Below the pieces are notes generated by a model that had not been told where the DNA came from, made no database searches, and saw only the letters and a program-made list of their open reading frames with translations. DNA of 60,000 nucleotides. It comes from Takakia lepidozioides (taxonomy: Eukaryota; Streptophyta; Takakiopsida; Takakiales; Takakiaceae). The stretch is from NCBI GenBank assembly GCA_030704615.1, contig CM060734.1, positions 32,196,042 to 32,256,041 on the forward strand, read 5' to 3'. Within the stretch, counting starts at the first letter, position 1. The number at the start of each line of letters is the position of its first letter. Below, piece after piece: positions 1-12,938 of the stretch. The translations under genes were made by a program, and so were the position numbers.

Positions 1-439
1 TGTGACTCTAAGAGAGTCACAGGTGTCTAGGAGAACAGAACTCCAGATAGTCCTATGTTCAGAATACTGAGGCCACACTGAATGTGCCCTGGGTTCAAAA
101 CCACTGTAGCCTATGTTGAAGGTTGCACTACACATACAGCTGGGCCCCAGTGGACTCTACTTAACCAAATTAAGCATTTGTGGACGAGGAGAAGATGTTT
201 GCAACAAAAATGCCCTGCATGTGGCAAGTGAGCCGATTGTCAGTGGCCATTTGAAGTGCCCACTTCCTAATGGAGGCAGTACCCTTGTGGGTCACGTAGG
301 AAGCTGGCTGGATCATTCATTTTTTCTGGGCCAGGAATTACTGAAGATTTACCTAGTAAAAACCTTGAAAATTTCTAATTTTTTAAATCTGCGTGAGTAT
401 CTGCTTGACTTGGTATTGTTATCCTGGCTGCGGTAACAG
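1..439. other. Flank or intron upstream of the flavoprotein exons
   Basis: No exon can be supported here. It is probably intron, because the flavoprotein gene needs upstream exons for its FAD-binding half and none of their motifs (such as GxGxxG or LSGPAIL-like) can be read. An open frame at 113-436 has no recognisable content. Confidence 0.4.
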
Positions 440-2701
440 GAGGGGTCCTGGTGCAGGACTTGGACAAGGATGCCCTCTGGGCTGCATTGTCAGCAAAAGC
501 ATTGCGACAGCTATCCGCCATTCTGAAAAGATGCCCCTTTTCTGTGTCTGGCAAAGTACGTTCTCTCCGGGATAGGAAGAGTGCAGTAACATGAGTTCGG
601 TCTGTTCAATTATGCTTTTGGGAATTGTGTGTGTTGTGTACCTTCTATCCTGATTCTGCAAGTTGCACGGTCTTCTGTAGGGCGAATTCAAGGATGAGTT
701 TGTCACTGCTGGCGGAGTGCCTCTTGCAGAGGTGTGGCTCTTATTCCTTCTCTGTGGAGAGTGCAATGTGACTTTTTGCGTTTGTGCCAGCAAGAGTAGG
801 GATGGTGTTGGTTGTGGGAGAACTGTAGCAGTTCCATACTGAGGTTATCACAAAATAATAGGAGTTGGATCCCGAGGGGGATGACCAAAAGTCTATGGCA
901 TTTCCTTTGGGAACATCATCACATTTATGAGAACTGTCTCTTTCACATGGAGCCAGTGTCTCTCATTTGCTTCCAATGCTTTCTTTGTTATGTATTTCTA
1001 TCCCCTGAACTTTTTGGCATGGATATTGCAAAGCTCCTCTTTTTTTCAGTTTCTGCAGGGGTTTGGTCTTAGAGGGAAAATGCATAGTAGATGTCGTGTT
1101 GAGTAAATGTTCATTGTAGAAGTTTCCCACATCTTAGCTTGTTGTAAACACCTTTCTTTCCTGCACCAGGTAAATTTGAAGACTATGGAGAGCCGAATAT
1201 GTCCCCATCTATTTTTGGCAGGGGAGGTAAGAATCTGAGTGGCTATGATCAAACTGTTAAATTATGCTGCGGAATACTCACTACTCAGAGCTGAATAGGA
1301 AAGCCTTACAAACATAGTATTTAGAGAGGAAGAAGAGACTGTAAGGGTGTGAGCAGTAAGAGCTGCCTCTTCTCTTCCTCAGGAACCACTTTCAATCACT
1401 TTTCAGTGCCTGGGGTTTTGATTCTGTTTGTCTTGGCCACTTCAGCTCTTTACTGACAACTCTGGAAGCACATGGTGCTGGTGGCCTTGGAATTGTATTA
1501 ACCCTGTAACTACGTGGTCCTGACACATTCATTGGGTCTACTCCCTAGGCACCAGCATGAAAAAGTTTTCGAAGTATCACTTCAGTAGTCCCTGCGGACG
1601 AGTGATTGATCAATGATCTAATCATGACATAGTTAGAGGAGAGTCCAATAATGACAGGTCATGTTCATTGTTTGGGTTCCAGGTTTTGGACGTTGATGGA
1701 GTAACAGGGGGGTTCAATTTTCAGGTAATTTAGACATCCTCTCTTTGAAAAATGAGTGAATCACGTGGTCCCGAGGAACCCCCATGTGGGTTGTGTAGTC
1801 CGTGTGGCATATTTTGGGATTTGGGCCATGTGAGTTCCAATAAATTCTCTTTTACTTTTTTGTGAGCTCTCTTTCTATGTGGCTGATTGGGGCAAGTTTG
1901 GCGTACCACCAAACTCAGGGTGGGGAGTCTACCTTTGAACAATAAACAGATGTGAGTGGAAGATTGTCAATGCCCGATGTGCGGATGGCCTGAAGACAAT
2001 ATCCATTTTCTGATACTATGTCCGGGGTATTCTCATCCGAGAGCAACCCTCTTCAGGAATCAAGAACATAATCCCTGCACCTCTGTTCACCAAGTTTGAA
2101 AATCCGAGGCTGAGCTTAAAGCCCTAGTCCTGTTGGGGTCTAATTGCTGGGTAGCTCACACACAGCTTATGTGAAGGGCTTTCTAGAGGAAATCCGGAAA
2201 GCCTGAACCAATTGTTTATACCAAGTCCTGTTACTGGAGTTAGCATAGTCTGTTCCCTCTTGTTCTGCCCAAACCTATGGCCACAAGGCTACAGAAAACA
2301 ACATCTCATGAGTACATCCCCTTTCTACTGTCTCATTGCCCCTGTGGAGGTACAGATTTTATTTCTTTCTTTCTCAGTTTATCGGCATGTTTTTGAGTGT
2401 CTGACTCACAGTCAATGGGACGTAGTCGACCATGAGAGAAATAGGGCAGTCCTGGCCTGACCTTGTGACCAGTCATCTGGCGATAACCCATGAGTCTAGT
2501 GCATAAAAGCTTTAGAAGGTGAGTAGACCTTGTATGAAACCTTAAGAATCTACTGAAAGAGGCCCTCAGTATTGGTTGTGGTTGTTGTGACAGAATGCAT
2601 GGACAGGAGGTTATATTGCTGGCACAGCGATTGGTTCATTGGCATCACTAACAGTGGATAGGAGTGTCCTGTTGGTCCCTGGTACTCAAACCACCTTGTA
2701 A
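440..2701 (+). CDS. HI0933/YhiN-family FAD flavoprotein, C-terminal exons
   Basis: Five exons are visible: 440-555, 681-731, 1170-1226, 1683-1724 and 2594-2701 (stop TAA). All have AG acceptors and GT donors, and from the second on each is a whole number of codons in phase 0. The translation carries the family's C-terminal signature: FVTAGGVPLAEV, then GEVLDVDGVTGGFNFQ split over exons 3-4, then NAWTGGYIAG. In HI0933-like NAD(P)/FAD oxidoreductases this part closes the FAD site; the substrate is not established. Exon 1 (DKDALWAALSAKALRQ) matches the helical segment before it. The N-terminal Rossmann half lies left of the window. The gene converges with the small minus-strand gene ending at 3570. 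Family assignment is firm; the exact role is unknown. Confidence 0.88.
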
Positions 2702-3569
2702 TGGTCCATGTGGTCATTAGACTGCTTGTCAATGCCTTGTGGCCATAAAATCAACTTTTTGTGCCAATTCGGTTGGACAGAAATGTACTGATTGACGATC
2801 ATCTGCAACATTTTTGTGAGGAGGTGCTGCCATAGTCCCTGTGGTATGCTAACCCACCCAGAGAAAATTGTCGGGGTCTCTGCCACCAGGGTAAATGAGA
2901 TTAAGCTGACATTGACATTACGTTCGCCTACAGCTGATGAGAGTCTTCTTATACAAAATGTTGATTCTACCCATGTTCTACACGTTCTACGTATGAGGTT
3001 GATGTTGACAAGCCTTATTGCCCAGCATCATATGTAACAAGTGTGTCTGTGGTTACACAGCCAGTCACACTGTTGATGGAAAGGGCTGCTAGTGGGCGAG
3101 AGAGATGAGGGGGCTGCAAATTTCACCTTAACTCAGAGTACAAACTATTGGTAAATGGCACTCATTTATATGCTGGCATGACTATGCAGTGCATTAGTGA
3201 CTGTATGCCTCAAGCATTTGATAGATCTTGGTCTGCACAGATGCTGTAAAAATGTTGTAGCATGGCTCATTCACAGCATGGATCTTAATTTGGGTCACTT
3301 AAGGCTCTACAGAGAAGCGATAGTGAAGGTGTCCACGGAATGTAGTACATGTATATACTCCACTTCGTAGCTGTAATAGCTCCTGGAATATATTTCTTTC
3401 TGAGTACAATGCGAGTCCTACAACCCAAATGGCCGTCAGCCTGCCTGGGAAACTCTCTAAACTTTATGAACTTGAAATTGGAATTCTTCTGTCATCGGCG
3501 TCTGGAAGCACCATGGTAGGCTAGCAAAGCTGGGTGGTTGCTCAATACATCCTGCCACTCGCAAACTTG
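2702..3569. other. Intergenic or 3' UTR, nothing recognised
   Basis: This lies between two convergent genes. Short open frames (for example 2792-3037) show no known motif, and no repeat or RNA gene was seen. Confidence 0.5.
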
Positions 3570-4116
3570 CTAGAATGGTGGTGGTTTCCCAGCCTTCAGA
3601 GCCTCCAGATCTGCTTCCAGCATCATCTGAATAAACAATATGAACCGGTGAGCATGTGAGATTCGAGATCCTGCCAGCGCCGACATTCACGTAACTCATG
3701 AATTCATGAATGAAAATCTTTCTTCAAAGTGGAGAGAGGGCAAAAGAAAAGTTTTAACGGTTGGTGCCTGATATATGCCCTGGCAACAGGTTCAAAATTC
3801 CAATTCACAGGATCACAGATATTCCATGATGCACCTCAAGGGCCTGGAGCACAGCTCTCTGTCTGTTTCGAGTAGTTTGCCACACTAAGCGCTTTTGATC
3901 ACTGAAGGCTGTGTCAAGCTTGAAGGCTGTCTCAAGCTTGGGCTGCTGCTGCTCTAATCTATCGCCATAGCCCCCGTTTCGAGCGACATATTCAGCACCT
4001 CCGGGATCCGATTTACCAACCGCCAGTGATCTCACGGCTGGGAATTCCCTCTCCGCTTTCTGAAGAGCATCTTGAAGCGATTTCGGGGAAGGAATCATTT
4101 GGCGAGAGTCATCCAT
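3570..4116 (-). CDS. Small two-exon gene, unknown 112-residue protein
   Basis: Exon 1 runs from ATG at 4116 to 3835 (94 codons, donor GAG|gtgcat). Exon 2 is 3626-3570 (acceptor tattcag, 18 codons plus TAG). The join is in phase and gives about 112 residues. The sequence is hydrophilic, with a helical, coiled-coil-like tail reading RAVLQALE then MMLEADLEALKAGKPPPF. No signal peptide or membrane segment is visible. A short internal duplication around 3905-3935 (CAAGCTTGAAGGCTGT twice) encodes two similar segments. I do not recognise the family. Size and shape resemble small subunits of trafficking or Mediator-type complexes, but nothing proves that. The head lies about 760 bp from the end of the MNS1-like gene on the same strand. 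Confidence 0.55.
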
Positions 4117-4873
4117 TCAAAGCACAGTGAAAATTTTCTCGTTCTGCATGAGAATCTGCACCTTGATGCTCTGCAGTCACGTGCATAGTTGAAACCGGTT
4201 CGACCCGACCAACAAGCCTACGCAGAGTGGCTCTGTGATGGGGATTGTTCAACAGAGTTGGAAACTAACGCTTTCAAAGGATTATACATCCTCGCTTCTT
4301 GGCCCCGCATTTGCGTAGACTTGATGAAGGCTCAGATGAAGAGACCTGTACATAGAAGAATGTCATGAAAGGTAGAGAGAGACGATGAAGAGATGGGTAG
4401 TTATGATACCTACCAAACGATCGACCTACTTCAATTAGACACATAACTGCCGCCCACTTTTGAAGGAAGAAATGAAACTATACTCCACTGGAAGAAACAA
4501 GGCGTCTTCAAGAAGTGGATGAAAGTCAAATTGTATACTTTACATGTATCCGCGTTTCATTTGTCACAGTCATGGTTGCTCACCTGACCCACATTTTTGG
4601 TGAGAGATTGTAGCCATCTGCAGCATGTGAGGACGTTCAATGTCTTCTCAAACCTGTAATGAACTATGAGGCAGTTCACATGGGTTGCAATTCGACTTTA
4701 CAGCTACGGCTACAGCATGGGCGAGCACCGCCCTTCATGATCCAGCTCGCTTTGATCATTTATAACCCGACCATCATCTTCGTCGTCTTCGTCGTCAGCA
4801 ATATCATGCCACCCAGAGCCTGGTCCAACACAACCATTGATGGCTAACTGACCATGAGAGTGTGGAGACCGTG
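4117..4873. other. Intergenic region
   Basis: It should hold the promoter of the small gene (3570-4116) and the 3' UTR of the MNS1-like gene. No TATA box or other signal was clear enough to call. Confidence 0.4.
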
Positions 4874-7800
4874 TTATTTGTCGTCCCCCAAGCCTACGGA
4901 TTTGAGGTCTTCGGCAGTCATGATAACTCCCTTTGGAAGAAATTTGGTGAGCTTTGAGGCATGTTCTGATAGAATGTGCTTGCGTTCACGTTCTATCAAT
5001 GTTAGTCTGTGTGCAGCCTCCGCTTCCTCTTTCTTCTGTTGATAGTGTGCTTCATCAAGCTGCACCAACAACCATGTGCTCTAATTAATAATTTGCTCGC
5101 GCTGCTCATGTCCGACAAGCCATCTTTGTTCACATGGCTAATTGTCTTCATAATATTGTCTTCATACTATTGCATATTGTGGGATGGGTAACGAGACTAA
5201 TACTGATTTTAAGCCCCGAGTTACAAGTCAAACACTTGTATGTAAATGATACATATACATAATACCTACTTGTATGCGTGCCAAACTATGAGCAAGAAGA
5301 AGGCGTTCGAAAATAGGAACCTGGGCTTGAAAGGAAGCCTTCTTCATATCCCACATGTATTGAATCTCGCGTCTGTGCTCTTGCGTCTTCTCATGCCGCA
5401 TTTGTGCATTTAGTTGCTCTTGCTTGTGTTCCTGTGGGAATCCAATTTCGTAGATTTTTAACACTATTCCTTGATATACTGGTCAATGATCCACGAGCTT
5501 ACATTTAGCTAGAAAGATTACAATATCATGGCGTCCTGATGCATGGCATATAGAAACAAGGATTTTTCGACTGAATAGCTGCTACGATCAAAGATACAAA
5601 CGTATAACAAACCTTTGCGAGCTTCTCCATCATCATCTTGTGCAACTCTTGTCGCTCCACCTTATCCGCCTCGCGACGGTCTTCCTTTATCTGGAAATAC
5701 CTCTCACTTGCCAACCTCATATTTGTCTTCATCTCCTCTCTCTGCACACCCAATATAATTATTACATGCTAGTTCCATAAGCCAGATACAAATCACTAGC
5801 TTACTTGAGATTGAGGATGTGCTTGTAATACTGGGTTGTATAGACCCCTACACCCCCCCCAAACACTTGAATCGAACTAAACTGAGGGTTTTCTTCCGAT
5901 TGATATTGTAGTTTAACGATGAAGCGTAACAAGGTCATAGCAAAGGAATGAGATGTATTTATACTAACATAAGCATGCGTTTGGAATATCTAAGGTGAGG
6001 TATTTAGATTTGTGCCTGCTTGCGAATCTCCTCTTGTTTTGCAACGATCTTTTGTTCAGCCTCCTCAAAATTGAGCTCGTTGAGAGCCTGCTCTATGTCA
6101 TCCTTTTGTTGTTGTGCACCCTCTTGGCTCATAGCAATCATATTATATATCCTGTAGCTCACACAATTCCCAACCACAGTGCATATATAGGAAGCATGAA
6201 TCCTGACGATCTTTGAATGACATTTAACCACCTAAGTTGATGTCATGAAAAGGGAAAATGATGGCCGTACTTTCCTGTGCAACTAATTGAGTGGTTTATG
6301 TTACATGATACCATCGGGGAGAGATCGGAGGTTCATTTTATAACATGTACTCAAGATTTGGAGGACAGATTTGTGCATAACGATAGGATTCAAAACACCA
6401 CCAATAAGTTGCACGCACCTTGCAGCCTCGTCTTTTTTGGCCTTGTCAGCAGCTTCTTTATCGGCTGCACGTTTATCCATACTGAGGCGATGCTGTACAA
6501 TTTTCTCGTCTTCTTGCCTGCGTTCCTCTTTCTTCCATCCATTCCAACAAAATGTGCAGGTCATTTCCACTGATATAGAATTGAATTGACAGGCAATTTA
6601 GGAGTTATTTGAAGAATGATGCTTACCTCTTTCGCGACCCTTTCAGCACGGTCTGTCTTGAATTTTTTCATGTACAATTGCTCCTTGGCATTCTTTTCTC
6701 TGATGACAAATATCAAACCACAGCTTATCTATCAACAGTACCCATTAGTCACAAAGCTTATCCTATTGGATTTTCTTTTACTTGAATAGAGGATCATATT
6801 AAGCTATCAGTTTATCTCGATTGACACTTTAAGGAATTTCCTTAGTTTAAAGTCTAATGAAGCCAAGTGTGATGAGAAGTACTCACATTCGCTGCTCATA
6901 TTCCAATTTTTCTTCTGCCTTGCACTTCGCAGTTAACTGTCCATGATTTCCATATCATCAAAACACACACACACATGGTTAGCTAATTCTCGTTGGCGGT
7001 GTGCTTTACGCAAGCACCTAAATGCTTAGTTTCTTGCTAACATGTGAGCATTTTCATGTTCCAGCTAGAATTTATCTTATTTAAGTTAGTAGGTCCATTA
7101 TTTTCTACTGTGAGATGATTGAGTTTCTTAGGTGATCCTTGAAGGTCGGTTGCAGTAAAGCTGCAACGATTAGAGCACTCGCACTACTGTATCAGGCAGG
7201 CAGGTTTATGAACAATAAGCCAGATAAATTGATTTTCCTCAAGTGACACAAAAAATGTTGTATAATTGTCAAGATTCTCTGGTCTTCCCTGAGCATAATG
7301 TGGATAGGGTCAAGAGAGACCTTTTCTAGTTCTTTTCGATCGTTGAGATCTTCCTCCATTAGATTTTGCTTAGCATCGATTCGTTGTTGCATTTGTTCGT
7401 CCAATTGTTCCCTTGCTAAAAGCTGTCAATCTCTTCCACCCTCACCAAGTCACAAACTCCTCCATTGCAACATTGTGTGGTACATAGCTCTAAACCTTTG
7501 AGGCTCATTCTAAGGAGAAGGAATAGAGGCAGCTCATTCACGTTGAGAACTTAGTACTTGATAAGTTCTAATATGCAGTCATAGTAGGATTGCTTCAGGA
7601 AACACAGCTGCAAAAATTTCAGTAAATTGAGCCCGGCCCCAAGACTAACCAGAGCAGCATGCGACTTTTCAGCTTTGATTTGATCCAACCTCTTGGACTT
7701 GGCAATCTCTTGCTCCATTATTTTGTGATAAGCTGCATCACGTGCGGCTTTTTCTAACTCCGAAATTCGCTTCTCCTCCAACTGACACACTTACAGCGAC

Positions 7801-10382
7801 GAGCTATTGAATCATATTTGTATGTGCATAATGCTCTCCCAATTAGCTCTCAATTAGTACTGGCGGAAAACATATTCATACATTACCTCTATGGAAATAT
7901 CTCTTTTATAGTTTTGCTGTCGGAAATTTCATCTGTAACTTGAATGATCAAACACAGCGCAAAAACTGCATCTTCGGAAATATAATAGGGCTAGAGAAAA
8001 GAACACCTGTTGGTGGCGTTCCTTGTTCATCTCGGCAACCTGCAGCTTCACTTTAAGTGAACGGAGCTCCGGGGCCTGTTGTTTGAGGTACTCCGTCATG
8101 CGCCAGTCTCGCTCCTTCTGCAGCTCTGCTTCATGTGTTTCCATTGCAATCCGGGAATTCTCTTCCCGGGTCTGTTAAAATAATATGTCACGGGTCCAAG
8201 TTACGAGAAAGAATTAAAATAGCTTTTGTAGTCCAAATCTAGATCAGAACATTTGAATTAATAGCGTTGCCTATCTCAAAACTTACGAAGTGAAAGGGCG
8301 CTCTTGATCCGAATTACAGCGAAAGGACTAGAGTGAAAGAGGAATCATGACATGAGAGTCACACCAGTGCGAGGTGCTTTCTTGCTCGCTCTCTTTGCTC
8401 CAATTTACCTAATTCTTGGAGTTCTTCTGCATTCACGTCGGCCTACATAACCATGACTCGAGGTCACAATGCTACCTTGTAATACCAGGTAATGCCTTCA
8501 TACATGCGTTTGTTGATGGCAGAGTTCGTGTTATCAAAGTCTACATATCACTTGTTTCTTAAACATAGTAGGTGTGTTTAAATCGCAATTCTAATATACA
8601 CTGATCACTGACAAGGTGCGGCCAATCCTTCATGCAATTTCACTATCAACTGATGGGCAACATTTGGTACATTGTGCAATGCAATTCATAACGATTATCA
8701 ATGTCGAGAAGTTAGTTGTCAACACACCTCACGCTTATATCGGTTACCTTCAGACCTTTGAAGGAAGGTATTGCCAATGTGCGCAAGATTGTCCTGCCTC
8801 AAATATCTGTCATGTTCATTCCATCGGTAGTACTGTTTATTAATTGCTACAGGAGCATCCCGCAAATCTTCGCAGTGGCTTAGAATTTGTACTAGATTCC
8901 CTTTGGTTGACAAGCTTCGTTTTCTCAATTCTTGGAAGTGATTGTTTCCAATGTTCCAGCAGGTGGAGCAACCCTCTGTCAGTAAAACAATTGAAGGTGC
9001 GGTGACGAAACCTAAAAACAAGGCAAATGGACATACCCTTCCATAAACATTCTTTCCCCATCAATGATTCTGTTTTTCTCCATGGCTACGTCTCGATGCT
9101 TCATACCTAACCACCGAGTGGCAAGTGCCAGACATGCCATTAAATCATCAAAACCCTAGTTTTTATGCTCCTACAGAATGATGCATGCATTTGTATGAGT
9201 TTGTGAGATTACATGCGCTAGTGATGAGAAGATGCAGTTAGAGACTACCGAACTTGCAGAGGAAGATCCTAATCGTGTATGGAAATTCAGTGTACATTGT
9301 GTGCATGACATGAATTTAGCCAAACTTATGGTGGCAGTAAGAATGGTATATAGATCACCATGACTCTGATCCAAGCTTCACAAATGAGTTGTAATGTGAG
9401 TGAGATTCATTGCCATTTTGGTATTAAGAAAGTCCAACCCTAATAATACAAGGGGTGCAAGGCTGGAGCCTTAACATAGCCACAAGCAACGGTAGAGTGG
9501 GCCCTAACGTCAGAGCATGTCCAAGGATAGGGACACAATGATGGTGATCATAGCTATGATAATTTTCGACAGGTAACTTGTACACATTATTCCCTCTATG
9601 TAGCTTTTAAAGCAAGCCACTTGCCTATGATATATGTACGTGATAGCTCATCCCTGCCACCTCATGATTCTAAAATAGACCTTCAATTCAGCTTGAAGTG
9701 CTGTGGAGAGGCTATTGCTGCCTCGCGAAAGCTGAGAGAGAAAGAAAAATCTGGTAGTTAGGTTGGATATAGTACCTGCGAATGATTTTTTGGTATGTAG
9801 ATATGCCTGTCCAACACCATAAAATGAACAATTAAACATCCGCCCAGGAAGTAACTCAAGGTGTAAGGAGCTACCAGACGGAAAATATTTGCTACATGCA
9901 GCTTGTTCAGGAGCTAAACTAGTGCAAACGATTGCATCCCAACGGTGTTACCAAGAATTGTGGGTGGCTTCCACTTCCTCGGGTTTAAGTTTGTTTCTGT
10001 AGATCCCGAAACTTAATTCCAGGGAGATTGGGAACCCCTTCCACATGATCGTAGAACATTGATTATGAATTCGGGGGGCTATGGACCGTCCTGAGAAATT
10101 GGAAGATTCTTTCTCTGTGCATTTCATTATTGGAGCGAGAGAATACAATGAGGTAACTATCACTTGTTGCGGGCCATCCAAATATAGCAAGCAAGAGCAA
10201 GCGGATGAAGCATTCCTCCTATTCCCGAAGAAAGTTATTGAGGAAACGAAATGAGTCCAATTACTCAACATTCTTTGCTTTCACTGAAGCAACAGATACA
10301 CTCACCATGATCTCTCTTCGCTTCCACCTCCGACGCAAGCCGCTCAATATGTTCAGCTGAAACCCGCGCTTCAAATATCCTC
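4874..10382 (-). CDS. MNS1: MNS1-like TPH-domain axonemal coiled-coil protein
   Basis: Twelve exons join in phase from 8442 to the TAA at 4874: 8365-8442, 8007-8171, 7887-7916, 7650-7781, 7321-7422, 6887-6936, 6627-6699, 6419-6531, 6016-6151, 5613-5741, 5270-5431 and 4874-5059 (451 residues). Two more likely exons lie upstream (10306-10382 and 9037-9106), but at least one linking exon and the start codon are not resolved. The product is almost entirely charged coiled coil. It matches the trichohyalin-plectin-homology (TPH) region of MNS1: ELRSLKVKLQVAEMNKERHQ near the start, and at the end HASKLTKFLPKGV, the family's usual YLPKGV-type tail. MNS1 is a microtubule inner protein of motile cilia; in plants it would act in sperm flagella. 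CFAP45 and CFAP53 are related alternatives. One intron (6152-side acceptor, 6016 donor side) appears to start with GC instead of GT. Confidence 0.82.
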
Positions 10383-12938
10383 CTGCAAGCGGCAACAAAG
10401 TAGAAGCAGTGTTTCTTGTTTCAACGTGGGTACGAAGGAGACACTGAAACGACTCAACACAGATTTCAACGACACCAAGGTTGAACAGGACGGTATGGTA
10501 TGTATGTACAGACAGACAAACTGCAAGGAAGAGAAGCAATCTGCTAGGGTTAGCTCAGGATTAGGGCGAGAATGAGCACGATCAGAACCTCCAGCAAGCT
10601 CAGGTGGTTGCACAACATAACATTTGTGCCCTAACTTTTAATCAGTAGTTGGATGAACAGAAGGTGGATGGATGAATAGTTTTATTGACCTAAAACGTGA
10701 GCTCACCGACTCGTAAAAGACCCTGCTGTATTTTCTTAGGGACCTCTCTAATAAAAGTCCGTTCCGAGATAAGTTACCACCATAAGCCCTGGGCAGCAGT
10801 GGAATTTTGCACAGGTTCTCGACAGGTGCCTCACATCCAAACTGTTCTTTGACGAAGGGTGAAATCCTGGCCCTCCAAAATTCGAATGTTTTCGAACCCG
10901 GTCCTGAGGCAGGGTTCTCGAAAACCTGGAAAGTTCCCCGCCAGACTTTAGCGCTCGCTCAGTCTTATTACGGAAGAAAGAACGCGTTGCATCACTTGAC
11001 TTTGAAAACGCTTGGCTTATTTTGCTCGCGCTCCCACACATGGCCTTTTTTCCTTTATACACTGATTGATTGGGCCCATAACTTGGTCAATCTCACATAA
11101 TCCAAGAAATTATTGACGACTTGGGACCAATGGGTCCAACATTAACTGTTCGGTTTTGGCCTGTTCCACGACGACTTGAGTCATTCACCCCAAACTAGAC
11201 TGTCCACAAAGCTTTTAAGGTTACAACAATAATCCTTGTTAGTTCACCATTATACCTACCAACCCTCCCCCAGGGTAAGACTTAATATTGGAGGGTTCGA
11301 TGCAACTATTGTTACTCCAGCCGAACTAGGTACCATCTTTTCCTTCATTTTTTTTTCATTTTGGAGGTGGCATGACTCCAAAATCATTGCCAGAATTCCT
11401 CTGGGACCTCTCACTTGCAAAATAGAGTATGTTGTGTTGCAGACACTTCTTACACCCAAATACCTGCCATGTGATTCCATGTTCAATCATCACAATAGCT
11501 CACTTCCCAAAGTGAGATACCAGTATCCGAAAAGCTGCAGTGGCTCTTAGTTAGGATGGCTTTGGCCCAAGTCTTCCCTCCCCCAAAGTCAGATACTCGT
11601 TAGGTGAAGTGGCTCTTAGTTAAACCAACTCTTGGGGTCTTGTTATGGCGGCTTTGGTGGGCCATCTTGTCTCTCTTCAATCATCGGCTCATGGTTATGA
11701 ACTTTCCTACTTCCTACCCGACACCTGCATAAGACAAAAGACAGAAGATTGGTTCACAACAATTTGGTGAAGCACAGCTATGATTCTATTTGTGTTTTGT
11801 CCCTACCTGGGGACGGGTCCCACGTCTGAATGATGGACACTTTCTGAGTCACTCCCTTGTCTTGTCTTGTGGGCCTTGGGAATTGTGCAACCTCAATTCG
11901 GGCGGACCCTGTTGTGAGCCTTTGCTAGTAGTACATATAGTGTACAACCTCAAAGTGTCGGCCAAGAATAATGCGCAACGTGGATCATGTTGTCCCCCTT
12001 TGGGAAATTGTAGGCCCGGATCACATAGTACGCCTTCCTTCCATAATGTGCGACCTCGATGTCGGCCGGGATCATTGTTGATTCTCGACCGTAAAGCATC
12101 GTTCCAGTTGCGCACCGCGCCCCCATATGGCACTTGTTAACCAACACCGCAATGGCACACCATCCTATCCAGCGAATGACTTCATCCATCCCCTACTTCA
12201 TCCATGTCAGGAAGGACAGCACGAAGCGTGCGACGGCGCCCGGCATCTGTTTTTTACTTGCACTGCCAGCCAATCCGTGGACTTGGTCCTGGATGAAATC
12301 CCGATGGTCTTGAGGATGAAGACCGCCGCCGACGGACACGCGGCCGTGCGCTGCCCAGTAACGTGACTTGCAGTAATCAACAGCTGCCGCCAGCTGTCCG
12401 TGTCTCCGGTCTTTCTCATCCAATCGCCCACTCCCTTGTCTACATTTTAATAAAAATAATTTAGAGGGGACTGTGTACTAGGATCTCACACGCTGATAGA
12501 TTTTATCGAAACTTTTAATTATAATTTTAAACAAATTTTACTTACTTATCTACTTATTTATTTATTGCAGCGTCTGCAGGGATAAGCCAGGCTTATTACA
12601 GTTGTAACTTCGCCGCCCACACTCCACCTCTTTTAATTTTTCTTTTATTTCGTTTTCTAATTACCTGAACAGTGGACCTGCAAAACTTTATTTGAAGTAT
12701 TATTGAACGGAAAAAGATTAAAACCCGCCCGAAGGCCGCCATAAGGCATTTGCTCATATTTATCAATCATGGAAAAATATCCTTCAAAAACAAAACAAAA
12801 AACAAATTACTCAAATGCGGCGGCGGCCTACTACCGGCGGTAGGTAGTTAGCTGCCAAGCCTTACTTTGTTTTTGTTTTCTTTAAATCTTATTTTTAGCC
12901 GACAAAATCACGTTACTGGTTTTTCAGAGAACAAAAAC
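10383..12938. other. Upstream region, no gene recognised
   Basis: The start of the MNS1-like gene probably lies in 10383-11100, which has several open frames but no convincing first exon. From 11100 to 12940 there is only scattered open-frame noise. A GC-rich patch at 12190-12430 is open on both strands without a known domain, and an AT-rich stretch follows. Confidence 0.35.

Noticed and set aside
113-436. 107-codon open frame upstream of the flavoprotein exons
   Set aside because: It has no family motif and does not continue into exon 440-555 in a consistent way.
8476-8540. Possible extra MNS1 exon with correct phase and AG/GT borders
   Set aside because: It would leave an intron of only 33 bp before the next exon, too short to be spliced in plants, and its residues do not look like coiled coil.
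8719-9021. 100-codon minus-strand open frame inside the MNS1-like gene
   Set aside because: It crosses probable splice sites and its composition (Cys, Trp, His) is unlike the coiled-coil product, so it is intron.
9683-9731. Possible MNS1 exon reading LSRGSNSLSTALQAELK
   Set aside because: Its phase does not fit the exon at 10306-10382 on one side or 9037-9106 on the other.
11849-12423. Overlapping open frames on both strands in a GC-rich patch
   Set aside because: No domain, splice structure or repeat context supports any of them.
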